Positions 12,978 to 24,100 of a stretch of DNA of 64,000 nucleotides are shown in pieces. The position numbers and the translations under genes were made by a program. The DNA lies in assembly GCA_027919835.1 (NCBI GenBank), contig JANVFP010000021.1, positions 248,001-312,000 of the forward strand, in the 5' to 3' direction. How positions within the stretch are numbered: position 1 is the first letter of the stretch; every line of letters begins with the position of its first letter. The notes beneath the pieces were generated by a model, which searched no databases, was not told the DNA's origin, and saw only the letters and a program-made list of their open reading frames with translations. Source of the stretch: Lentinula raphanica (taxonomy: Eukaryota > Basidiomycota > Agaricomycetes > Agaricales > Omphalotaceae).

Positions 12978-15291
12978 CCCACATCGTATTCAAGTATATA
13001 TACCCTCCGTATCATCTTTTCCTCGTTATAGTATCTCTTCACCTCGCAAATGTACCACACACGTAGAGAGAACACTTATTATACAGACATTACTTGTTTC
13101 TAATTGAAATTGATTGCAGCTTACCTTGAAATGAACTGTTTGCACAAAGGCTATGAGATGTCATATTCAAAAACGAGGAACTCTGATACATATGTACCTC
13201 GTGAAACATAAATCCATGAGATGGGCAAACTTTCCGCCAGAAAATTCACTGGGAGGGGCCGATTGGCCAGTTTTCCTATTTCCCGTAAGTCTGGTCAATC
13301 TGGTTTCCAGCTCTCACCACAAGAGTCATGAGGACCATTCCGAAATTCGATATCTCCCGTCCAAATTGAATCGGCTTACTAGGGCCTACTAAGTTTGGCG
13401 CTCCACCTCATAGTCAGCGGCCAGCTATGTAGCTCTCGATTGTGTCAACATCTTTTTTTTCTTGAATCAAGTAACACACTAGTCGAATTTCTAGCATGCG
13501 TAGGCCCTGAACGCATGCATGTCGAATCTACGTCGCTGCACTGATCATTGGGACACGGTCGAAGCTGAACGAAGTCGTTCAAAACGATTGAACGATGGTA
13601 ACGATGGTCAATCAATTAAATGATTCAAAGATAGGCAGTCCAAGTCCTCTATATGTACAGAAACGAGTCAAGAAATACTATGAAGAATATCAATCAGTCG
13701 TTCCAATGACAGATAGACAAGTATTGGACATTCGAAGGAAAGCGAGGCCTACCCTTCGACATAACAGCTACTACCAACAGTCTTCATCGGCACGATGATA
13801 TATTGTGAGGACTTCACAATCTTCTTTGTCCTGTGAGACCTTTTCTTTGCCCGCCTCGTACTGTGACTAGTAACATACCAATTCCGCGCTTTCCCTCGTT
13901 TTCCCTTCTTCTGCTTCACCAATGTTCTCAGTTTATCTTTCAGAATATTCTCCCAGTGTCCCGGAGTGGGATCCGGTGTTATCACTTTCACGTCCTTGGA
14001 GTGGTTCCAGCAAGCATCTTACTTGAATAGAAGCACGACGACTTCGTTCGTGCGAAGCAAAGGTAAACCCAGTCCGGTAGCCTAGCGTTCGTGCCCAACC
14101 GAATTTCTTTCTCTAATGCTAATTTGATGAATTAATCTGGCAATGATGGGTTTGTCTTTATCGTGTTTTCGATTCGTGAAAGAGCGTTCTTCATCATAGC
14201 TATATTCCGGAAATAAACGGATCCAGAGAACACAGGTATGGTGTCTATCCGACGCCGGTATCTGGTCAAGAGCATGGAAATCCGAACCTCTCACCGCAGC
14301 TAATAGGCACATCTGAGGGAGTATGAGGCTCCTGCGTTGTGAAGAGAGCGTCCACTGTGTTGAGAGTGTTGAGCAAACACGCAGCGAGCAAAAGGGATTG
14401 GGGAAGGCGGGAAGACAAGTGACTACAGAGTCGAGAGGTAGGAGGAGGTGCATGTTCATTGTTTTTGGTGATGTATACGTAACGGTTCGGATCGAGCTAG
14501 GGAACACCAGGAACAACTCGGGGCTAGATGTGACCAGAAAATTTAGGACAAGAATCTATGTACCATGACAATCAGGTAGTATCAATCCATACTTTGGAAA
14601 ACAGGGAGCACGCTGCGTACCGATGTAATTTTGTGCAAAACGATACCGTATATTTCCTTCCTGTGGTGACAGGTTGGAAGAAAGGAATCAAGAATGAATA
14701 GCCTCCCTGACGGCTGAGGCTCTGCCTAGCTCTGCCCTTACCTCATGGCACATTCGGGGAGTATCTCATCTGTTCATATAGCATGGTTTGACCATTTTCT
14801 CATCATGTCTCTTGCAATGGAATGCGCAACGGGATTCAGTGGGGCAAACACTTTGGATAGTTTTCTGGTACGGCAGTAGGTACTCGTGCCTTACGAGCTT
14901 GTCTCGCAAAGAGACCACCTAGGGAAGACTGCTCGTGGCCTTTTCCTGATATGAATAAGTCTTTGATACAAAAGAGACTTCAAAGGATAAACTCACTCGG
15001 GCTAATACAAAATAACATCCGACTTCGTTGCGGTAGATTGGCGCAACAGGGTTTTAATCAATACGATGCTTCTTCCCCAGAGATCATCGTAAGAAGTATG
15101 TAACATACGTAGTACATCCAGTTGACGCAGGTTGACGCTAGGTACTGGAACCTTGCATATGGGCCATAGCCAATTAGGATTTCTTGAGAGGAGAGAGAGA
15201 TAGAAAGATTCTGTAACGCCTGAGAGGCATGGAACAACAACTCCCAGTGGCATGAGAGGATATTAATGCAGGATATAATTTGACCTATAGT
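12978..15291. other. Gene-poor gap of 2.3 kb
   Basis: The longest stretch without a convincing gene. Several ORFs of 60-144 codons occur (the longest on the minus strand at 14082-14516), but none shows family motifs or an obvious spliced continuation. I found no terminal inverted repeats, LTRs, tRNA or tandem arrays by eye. There is a T-run near 13451. Both flanking genes point into the gap (SGF29 stop and MRPL6 stop), so it should also contain two 3' UTRs. Confidence 0.45.
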
Positions 15292-15985
15292 CTACTTCTT
15301 CTTGACGCTTTTTATTCTAATCTTTTCATCGCCAACGAATATTCCCTATAGGCTCGAGTGAGTAATTGAAGAATCCCGAATGAAATGAAAGGTTCACCTT
15401 GCCCTTGTATGGCTCTGGCTTCCGATAGCTCCTCACCTTCGCCGCAAACAAACCCAGCAGGTGTTTATCCGTACACGAAACCAAGATTTTCGTCGGCGTT
15501 GGAACCTCACAAGTGATATGAGGAGGTACAGGAACATAAACTGTATGCGAGTATCCCAGCTTCATACTCAGCCTCTTCCCATTTCCACCGTCCATAGTCC
15601 CTCTCGGATCGTCCTCGAGCTGAGCCCGATACCCAACGCCGACAAGGTAAAGCGGTACTTTGAACCCCTCTGACATTCCAACGATAGCATTGTATATATG
15701 AGTCCGAGTTGTACCCCACATCTGGCGCTGTACTTTGATCTCTGCGTCTTCGACAGAGACTTCCATCATGTCTTTTTCTGGGAAATTGATGCGGACAAAA
15801 GGGTGAAGTGCGACGGAGGTAGTACCCAGAGGTCCGTTGACGGTAAGAGCAGTTGGAGATGAATCGAAGGATACATTTGGAGGAAGCATGATTGGCTTTC
15901 CGCCAATGTGAGAGACATGCTTGTAGGCTGGGGCTGAGGAAGAGAAAGTCCGAAGAGTTGAGGCCAGTCGCGCTCGAGGGATCAT
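15292..15985 (-). CDS. MRPL6: Mitochondrial large-subunit ribosomal protein uL6m
   Basis: The start at 15985 gives MIPRARLASTLRTFSSSAPA, a typical arginine/serine-rich mitochondrial presequence; upstream in-frame ATGs exist but spoil it. Exon 1 is 15398-15985. A 52-nt intron (15346-15397) is followed by a short exon, 15292-15345, encoding GIFVGDEKIRIKSVKKK. This completes the family's conserved end (PYKGKGI...) and avoids the unspliced read-through. The product is 213 residues. Two L6 repeats are visible (VNGPLGT; VGVGYRAQ ... LGYSHTV). It acts in the mitochondrial ribosome near the GTPase centre. It lies head to head with the V-ATPase c gene, 125 bp apart. Confidence 0.93.
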
Positions 15986-16110
15986 CGCGTCAAGAGAAGA
16001 AGTTTGGAATTTCGTGCCGAACGGCATCTGTTTCCTTTCCTTCCTCCTTGTACGCTTTCCCAATCACACTTTTCTCTTCTCTATTTCTATCATCGTAATC
16101 CCAGGCAACA
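15986..16110. promoter_or_regulatory. Very short divergent promoter, MRPL6 / VMA3
   Basis: Only 125 bp separate the two start codons, so both genes must use one shared promoter region. The stretch is pyrimidine-rich on the plus strand (CTTTCC and TTCTCT runs). No canonical TATA box is seen. Confidence 0.55.
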
Positions 16111-16927
16111 ATGTCTGTCTGTCCGCCGTATGCGCCATTCTTTGGCTTTGCAGGTGTAGCTTCTGCAGTGCGTCCATAATGAATTCATGTTTGGAATAAC
16201 AGTTAATAGTATCTATTGAAGATGGTCCTGAGTAGTATGTCAATCTCTTCCTCAATCCACAACTAGGTTCACCGGAATGTACTAGCAATTGGTGCTGCGT
16301 TTGGCACCGCTAAAGCAGGAATAGGAATTGCAGGGCTTGGAACGTTCAAGCCAGAATTGATCATGAAGGCGCGTCATTTCCAGACTCCTTTTGTGTACTC
16401 AAACCGACTAATTGCATACAGTCACTTATACCCGTCGTCATGTCTGGTATCATCGCAGTCTACGGTCTCGTCGTCTCAGTCTTGATATCCGGCGCATGTA
16501 CGTCCTCTCTCAAGTCTTAACCTGTGCACCGTGCCCAAACCCGTCTGTGCTGCAGTAACGCCGGAAGGCTATCCGTTATTCGCTGGCTTCATCCATCTTG
16601 GAGCCGGTCTCGCTTGTGGGTTCACTGGACTCACTGCCGGATACGCAATTGGCATTGTAGGAGACGCGGTACGCTTCCTTGTCGTTGCGCAGTCGAGTTT
16701 TCTGACCTCTCACAGTGTGTGCGGGCCTATGTACAAGAATCAAAAGTGTTTGTGTCAATGGTGCTCATTCTCATTTTCGCGGAAGTCTTGGGTTTATATG
16801 GGTGCGTCTATTCGATTGGTATTCCCTGTACATGACACTCACGGTCCCGATTTATTGTAGCCTAATTGTCGCACTAATAATGAATTCCAAGGTAGCCGGA
16901 GGTGTAGGAGAAATATGCTACAGTTAG
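16111..16927 (+). CDS. VMA3: V-type ATPase proteolipid subunit c
   Basis: A four-TM proteolipid of the V0 ring that carries protons across vacuolar and Golgi membranes. The second hairpin ends with the essential glutamate in [21 protein letters not shown]. Exon structure is unusual. Exon 1 is 16111-16167. A 10-nt microexon (16222-16231) encodes MVL plus one base. Exon 3 starts at 16286, giving [18 protein letters not shown] as in other c subunits. The next intron (16369-16421) must have a GC donor (AAG|GCGCGT), because only that join gives [14 protein letters not shown]. Further GT-AG introns follow, and the stop is TAG 16925-16927. Any reading without the microexon damages a highly conserved helix. 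Confidence 0.95.
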
Positions 16928-16986
16928 CTGAATCGTTCATCTAATTCCCAATCACTCTTATGACGAAATTCTGTGCGGAATTACAA

Positions 16987-17718
16987 TCATCTCGAATCTG
17001 CGGAGGATGACCGGCTTCTGGAGTGATTTCTATTATTTCTACTTCTGCTTCTGCTCCTGCTTGTTCTTCTGCGACGCTTCCGAGGACGAGAACGATTGGA
17101 CTCAGAGCTCGAAGAGTCTGAATCGGAATGCGAGTCTGAGTCTGAGCTACTCGAAGACGAATCACTGTCGGACGAGTCGCTGGAAGAGGAATCGGAGTCG
17201 GGACTGCAATATCAGATGGTTGAGTAGCTGGTGAAGAATCAGCATAGAGCAAGCAGTGAGAACGCACCGTCGATTTTTCTTTTTCCCTTTCCCTTTCGAA
17301 GTATCTGTGCCTGCTCTTTCCTTCTCCTTGGCTTCTAGTAAGCGATTTGCGGTTCCAGCTCTGATGAGAGGCCGATTTGATATGACCATTATTCAGAAAA
17401 GTTCAAAATATCAACTATTAAAGTGACATACGATTGCTTAAACTCTTCAGGGACCTCCACCGACGGCTTTCCACCATTGAGCTTTCCTAGCGCGCGGGGA
17501 TTTTCTAGTTGTTGTGTTCTCGATGGTCGAGAAACGTATGGTCGTGCATTTTTGCACTCATAGGTATAGTGACCTTCATTCAGAAGGCTGTTAATACTTG
17601 GAATAGGCCTAGAGAGAGAGAGAGATACATCACCTCTTCCAAGGCATTTCTGACACACAGTACTAGCACTTGCTCGAGGTGCATTTGCGGGACGTCGATG
17701 AGGAGCAAATTTGGACAT
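16987..17718 (-). CDS. Zinc-knuckle protein, ZCCHC10-like, with RS tail
   Basis: The start at 17718 gives MSKFAPHRRPANAPRASAS, then a CCHC zinc knuckle: VCQKCLGRG, HYTYEC, with the histidine and last cysteine close after an intron near 17575-17630. RPYVSRPSRTQQL follows, matching the ZCCHC10 family pattern (QKCL..GH.TYEC...R.Y..RPSRT..L). The C-terminal exons encode a lysine patch (KGKGKKKNRR), a long Ser/Asp stretch, and an Arg/Ser tail ending at TGA 16987-16989. An in-frame upstream ATG at 17796 is possible. RNA binding and a splicing-related nuclear role are inferred from the knuckle plus RS tail; the function in fungi is poorly known. Confidence 0.82.
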
Positions 17719-17902
17719 GGTTGTTGAAGAATGAGAGGTGAATTTAGTTGGCCGGGGTTTCGGCTGTTTTCTTTGCTCGTTTTCGCAATGTTCCACGGTT
17801 CAACTTGTACAATATTATACTGATTTGGTCTCTCCACTTGTAAACTAACTCTCAAGTTTCAACTCTTCGCTGTCCATCTTTCATCTTTCCCTGTAACCCT
17901 CA
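17719..17902. promoter_or_regulatory. Divergent promoter, ZCCHC10-like / histone-fold gene
   Basis: 184 bp lie between the two divergent start codons. No TATA box or named motif is recognised. Confidence 0.45.
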
Positions 17903-19193
17903 ATGTCCATATCTTCAGGCCCATCCTCAACCATACCTGTAGAAACAACACCTTCATCAAATCCGCAGTGGCAACTTGCAGAAAAAAACGGACACGTCGA
18001 AGAAGATGAGGTAGAGGAGGAGGAGGAGGAAGAGGAGGAGATCGACCAGCTAGCTTCAGAGGAAGAGCAAGAGGATGATGCTGTTCAGGAAACTTCAGGT
18101 CCAGGGAGCAGTAATGCACCTAGGCATTACCACCGTGTCCCGGGAACGACTGTGTTACCTGCGGTGAAGATCGAGAATATCTTGCAAGCAGATGGTAGGT
18201 CCATGTTCTTTTGCTTACTTGTGTAATTCAGAACCAACCAACACTCCAGGAGTCACAGGCAGTCTCGCGGTCTCCAAAGAAGGCATCTATCTTTTGTCCG
18301 TTGCTACAGTGCGTTCTACAACTCCCTGAACGTTATATTCATGACCTCGCCGCTCATCGTTGATTAGGAAGAGTTCATCAAGCGGCTCGTCCAAGGCGGT
18401 CATAGACAGGCGGGTTCGAGTAGAAGAAACGCAATCAATTATCGCGATATGGGTGAGTGTGGCTTCAGAATATGCTCCTCCTCCAGCACGCTCAAGGTTC
18501 GTCCTCAAAAAGCTGACACTACGCGACAATACCAGGAGTTCATGTTTCTCCAAGGTAACCTATCACGCACATCGCTCTCTTGCATGAATTCACGCCCTCC
18601 TAGATATCATACCATACCCAGTTTCCCTCGCCGACGCACTCGAAATGCGAGAAGCGGCCATGAAAGATTCTTCATTCAGCGACCCAGCTCCAGCAGCTTC
18701 GTTGCCCAGGTCTGCTTCCGCACCTAATCCCACAAAAGCTTTTTCCTCTTCTTCCTCCTCTTCCAAACCAAAACCAAAACAACAACCCGTAGCCAACGGG
18801 AAAGAAAAAGTCAACGGCACGGCAACCGGGAGAACCGAGCCTCACGCGAGTTCGAGCATGGGTAACGGTACCACTCGGACTGGTCAAGTCCTGAGCTGGG
18901 AAGGACCGGCCTCGATGGGGTCGAACGTACTGGATGCTCGGCCGTGGACGCATTGGACGGAACCTATCACGCAAGAAACAGTCCGTCAGAATCCAGAATA
19001 TAATGTGAATAGTACTCGACATGATATGGATGCGGCCTCATCGACAAATCACACATTCCCTTCACAACCTGTCGCGCCTCCTTTGGAAACATCGTTTCGT
19101 AGATCTTACACCGGACCTGCTAGTGGTTATATGCAGGGTCCGTCCACACATGTACCAGGTCGTACGGTGTACGAACGGGAGTCGCCAGATTAG
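17903..19193 (+). CDS. Histone-fold protein of the CBF/NF-Y family (Dpb3/CHRAC-like)
   Basis: Start ATG 17903, stop TAG 19191-19193. The N-terminus is acidic with a run of about nine glutamates. The histone fold follows over several exons: VPGTTVLPAVKIENILQAD, SLAVSKEGIYLLSVATEEFIKRLVQGG, and RRNAINYRDM. A 60-nt intron gives RDM-ADTTRQYQEFMFLQ, then DIIPYPVSLADALEM. This order matches small non-histone fold proteins that pair in DNA polymerase epsilon (Dpb3/POLE4) and the ISW2/CHRAC remodeler (Dls1). The long Ser/Lys/Gly-rich C-terminal tail is poorly conserved and looks disordered. Which complex it serves cannot be decided from sequence alone. Confidence 0.82.
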
Positions 19194-19318
19194 ATGTACA
19201 CTGTGTAATATTGCTCATCCTGTATTTTTGCTGTTTTTTTCTTGTTGCGATCGGAATGCTTGATAAGGCCAAGTGATAAGATAACACGTCTCTGTCTGTC
19301 TTTCCCCACCATCACCAA

Positions 19319-20954
19319 ATGGTCTCCCAAGCTCTGAACGGGAGAGAACTCTCATTACCCATCATCAGCATCACGCCTTACCTCCTCCAGCCCTCTCCAG
19401 AAGTTGATTCACGAAGAGCCAACACCTCAGCTGCTATTCACGCTGCATGTAGAGACTTTGGCTTTTTCTATCTCGACATTTCTGCCATCTCAGATCCCAG
19501 AGAGCCGGAGGAATTGGCTGAACTGGCCAGGAGCTTCTTTCATCTGCCGCAGGAGGAGAAAGATAAACTCTCGTTGAGCAATCAGGATTCAGCCCGAGGT
19601 GTGTTGTGTTATCATCTGAGGCTCGAGGCTCGATCGAGCGTGGATTCAAATGCTCATTGATTTATGTTGGTACAGGTTACGCCAGGCTCAAAGAGAATGT
19701 GACCAATGGCAAAGCCGACAATCACGAAGGTATCGACTTTTATCGACCCGTCGACAATACCGACAAAACCAAACCGTTATGGGGGGAGAATCAATGGCCG
19801 ACTATACCTCAATTCAGGGAAAAGTACGAAGCCTGGGTTGAAAAGATGAAGATGCTGGGTTTAGTTGTCATGGAGGCGTTCGTTTTCCTGCTTATCCACA
19901 CTCCTGGTTCTTATTCTCCAAGGATTCTGCTCTATTCCACTCAGAATGGCGGTCGGGCTGGGAATGACTCCGGATGAATGGCAAGAACTTCGGAGCAGTG
20001 TCGATGATAGTTTCTGGGTCATGAGAGCGATAGGTCCTTGAGTGCTTGGATTTACTTTGATCGTCAATCGTTCCTAACCGCTGCTTTCACGTCCTAGGAT
20101 ATCCACCACTTCCGAATGATCATGATGGATTTTCATGCGGGGCTCACAAGTGCGTTACATTGTACATATCCTATACTTTTCGTTAACTGTGTTCATGTGA
20201 ACAGAGACTATGGTTGTTTAACGTATGCCTTCTTCCGTAATCCTATCAGACAACCCTAATGACAATCGAGCAGGTTTTTATACGCGGATCCTACCCTTGG
20301 CGCTTTACAAGTCTTTCTGCCACGAACTGGAGCTGGTCCTGACCTTTCTGGTTTGCCTGCGGAACAGGGTGTCGAGGAAGGTATTTGGATCACGGCCGAT
20401 CCCATACTCGGATGTGTAGTCTGTAACATTGGCGAAAGTGAGTTTTGTTGAAAATGATTGGTGTTCCTCTTTCCTCATGAGCTTTTGTATATATAGTGTG
20501 TGGGTCTCTTCAAAATATCCAAAGTATCCCTGGTCATATTATAACTCTCTAGGGGAAATATGGTCTAATGGTCTTTACAAGTCTACACTCCATCGTGTCG
20601 TTCACCGAGGTAGCAACTACCGGTGAGACTGAAGCCATTGCGTTCGTGGTATCACGTTCTAATCAGTTGGTCGTTATCTTTCAGTGTTTCGTGAGTTGCA
20701 AGCTTCGGGTCGGGTACATACACTGATATCACACTCGTAGGGTCCCCTTTTTCTTCGAGCCCAATTTCGACGCTCTGGTGAAACCTTTGTCCGCAGCCCT
20801 GCGAATACAAGAGAAAGAAGAAGCAACATCTGAAATAAATCAAGACAAGGCCCAAACAGGGAAGGTATACAAACCGACTGTTTACGGAGAGTTCTTGATG
20901 AAGAAAGTTGGCAACAATTTCGCTAATGGGAAAGGAAAGTACGACGACGACTGA
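19319..20954 (+). CDS. 2-oxoglutarate/Fe(II)-dependent dioxygenase (isopenicillin-N-synthase-like)
   Basis: Start ATG 19319, stop TGA 20952-20954, about 370 residues over six or seven exons. The N-terminal DIOX_N region is clear (LPIISITPYLL, ACRDFGFFYLDI, LARSFFHLPQEEKDKL). The double-stranded beta-helix contains the iron ligands: His and Asp in GAHKDYGCLTFLY and the distal His in LHRVVHRG. The 2OG-binding Arg-Ser pair is in YRVSVPFFFEP. These proteins hydroxylate or oxidise small molecules, sometimes in secondary metabolism, but no biosynthetic genes sit nearby, so the substrate is unknown. The C-terminal extension (KPLSAALRIQEKEEATSE) is Lys/Glu-rich. Confidence 0.88.
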
Positions 20955-21115
20955 GGCAATCTCGCTGGTCCTCAGAACTTCAATGGACAATATACACGGA
21001 CACATTTATTGAGGAAATATCTACATGCATGTATGTATATCTATTTTGTACTATGTCGTGATCCAAAAATCGCAACCAAGTTGAAGTATAGCATTACGGA
21101 GAACGTCTTCTTGGG

Positions 21116-24100
21116 CTATCCCTTGACCATCGCTAACAGTTTTGATCTGTCACTGGCATTCTCTACCATAGCACGAAATTGGCCCGTCTGTTTTTCCAGC
21201 AATGCCCGCGGCGAGTCAAACTCAACCTGAGAGAAGATTATTGAACTTGGTCTCGGATAAGCTAAGTCAGAAGATACGTACAATGCGTCCTTCGTCTAGC
21301 ACCATCTGGAACTCAGGTGAGCGGGATGCTCATAGTGGCAACGTTTCAGTAGGACTCACAATCCGATCTGCCTCCATAACAGTTTGCAAACGATGAGCTA
21401 TCGTGATGATTGTAGCATCACCACCTCGCGCCATATATTCTCTCTGAAGGGACTCCTGAATGATTGTGTCGGTTTTGTGATCTGGTATCATATATGAATT
21501 AGTTTTCGTGCAACGATATATAGTATACGAGAAATTTCATACCGACAGCAGACGTTGCTGTTGAGGAACGATGGTCATCATGAATGAACCTGCTATGTAG
21601 AATGGATACTGAGACACTTCACCTTCATCGAGGATCAACAGCTTGCTTCGTCTCACGATTGCCCTGGCCAGTGCAATGATCTGGCGTTGACCGACTGAAA
21701 GGTTCATTCCTCCATTGGCAATCACGGTGTCCAGGTTGATTCTATCCTGAACTTCCAAGTCTTCCTGGAGTGAAGTTAGACCGGCAGATTTCAGGGCCTC
21801 GCTCAGTGCATAGTCTTCGTGTTCCTCGAAAGGATCCAGATTTTGCCTCAAAGTACCGGAGATGAGTTCGGGCTATGGTATACCAAAGTGATGAACGTGG
21901 AGCACAAATAACTATAGTATCAAGACACTGACTGTTTGTGGGATGATTGTGATTTGAGAACGCAACGCATCCAGGTTAAGCGTAGAGGTCAGGATGCCGC
22001 CATAGTAGACGCTCCCGCTAGTTAATATGCATCTCAACAAAGCCAAGGTCAGAGTACTCTGTTATCGAAAGAGGGCACTCTCAATCACAATGAGCATCTT
22101 CTAGTGCGATTGACTGACCTTTCCGGATCCAGTACGACCCACTGTTTCTATGATTCAGATACATTCATGCTCACAGATTGTTATATCTCTTACCAACACC
22201 AATACGCTCTCGTGATTCGACACGGAACGAGAGCCCATGCAAGATGTCAGGTCCATCCGGGGAATATTTTGCATGAAGATTTTCAACGCGCAACTCCCCA
22301 GAAGATGGCCAATGTGCAGGAGGCATGCTTCCGTCACCGACGCGCGCTTCATGGTCGATTTTGAGATAGCTGTCAAGACGTTCGAGACTGCGCCCATGGG
22401 AATGAGTTCTAATTCTAAGGCCGTAGATTGACCAATATTGTAGACCTACCAGGGAGCTTTGGAAAGGTGCATCAGCATCGTTGAATCATGGGCAATCCAA
22501 AAACTCACCTTCAGCTTCTAGATCATTTATTGCTATCACCCACCACACCATTCCACCACTAAAAGCAACTGCAAACATGATAAATGAGATACATACTTCG
22601 AAGCTAATGCTATAACTTCACCAGCAGAACAATTTCCTCACCTGCCAAGTTCAATAAGAAACCGGTATCAGAAGCACTGGAGTCTGTGAAGTACACAAGA
22701 TACCAAGCTAAAGAAGCGCTGAAGATTCCAGCAAGCGTTTCCGTTCTCATAGCCATCCACCGTTGAAGGTTATAGAATACTCTAGCCGAACGAGAATAAT
22801 GATCAATCCGTGCCATCAAAAGGTCAGCGAACCGTTCCTGAGCAGCAAAAGCGCGGACAGAGACTGCATTATCAAGTCAACAATCGTCGATTAGTTTTGT
22901 AGTCAGGCCGCAATGACCGTCTACCACTCACTAATTCCTGCTGAGGAAGCCCCGACCCTATCCCCGTGAGGTGAGATGACTCTGTAAACATCACTGCCGA
23001 TTTGACACTCACAGTCCTATAACCGGCGCCTTTGCAACCAGCATCTCTCGCTTTACCGACAATTGGGCTTTCAAGTAGATAGTGCCAACCCATACTCCGA
23101 TAGCAGTGAGAACAATGCTTGGAAGGAGAAAGGCGGGAGTGAAGATGACTACTGCTCCTATCTTCAACAGCATATTGACAGATATATCACCGACTCGACT
23201 AGCTATCGTAGGCAACTCGAAGTCGACTAGAAGACGTTAAGTTTTACACACTCTTTCAAGTGATATTGTGAGCTTACCTGAGCCAATGTCTTGGGTGAAT
23301 CTAGCTACTATCCGGGATACAGGTGTCTTGTCAAGCCAGCTAAAGGTAACGAAAGTTAGAATATCTCAGTCAGCATGGACACACAAAATTCCCTGTTGTT
23401 ACCTGAACTTTGCTGCCAACACAGACTCCACCAACTGATTGTGTATGACTTCTGAAGCCTTGATGGAAGCCAGAATGAATTTGGCATGGGCTGCAGAAAG
23501 GAGTGTCAACCATGCCAAGAAAATGAAACCTCAGATGAACATCAGTGAGGATCAGGACTTGACTATAAACCAGTATCTTACTATAAACCCCAAGATGGCT
23601 GTTGGTTGAGGAACTCAGCTATGCATCATTCATCAAGCAGAGGGAACATACACACTATGAAGCGGAAACTTCAGCAAGAGAATGATCTTGATATAAAGAT
23701 ACCCAGTAGCCCAAATACCATATTTGTAGCACCATGATTCCGTTAGCGGCTAGGAGACAAGCAACAAATGTGATAAAGAGGATGAAGGGTTGTTTTCCTC
23801 CTAAAGCATTGATGTATAATTTGACTAAATCGCGTAAGCATTGCCACTAGTTTGAACCATAAAACAGTATGTACTTACTTGCCGCCCATCCAACACTAGC
23901 ACCTTCATGTATTTCCTCCGACACAATCAGTTTGCCATTTTCCAGATTGACATCATCAACGATCTCTTTTTCCGCATCAAATTGTGGTTGAAGCTGTTCA
24001 GACTGATCTGGAGGCTCTTTTCTGGTATTCGGATATCCCTCAATGTTTGAACTTAGATAGGCTACACCGTCTTGAACGGTGACAAAACATTGCGCCACTG

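Noticed and set aside
14082..14516. A 144-codon minus-strand ORF in the gene-poor gap
   Set aside because: No recognisable motif, no clear spliced extension, and composition like the surrounding non-coding DNA.
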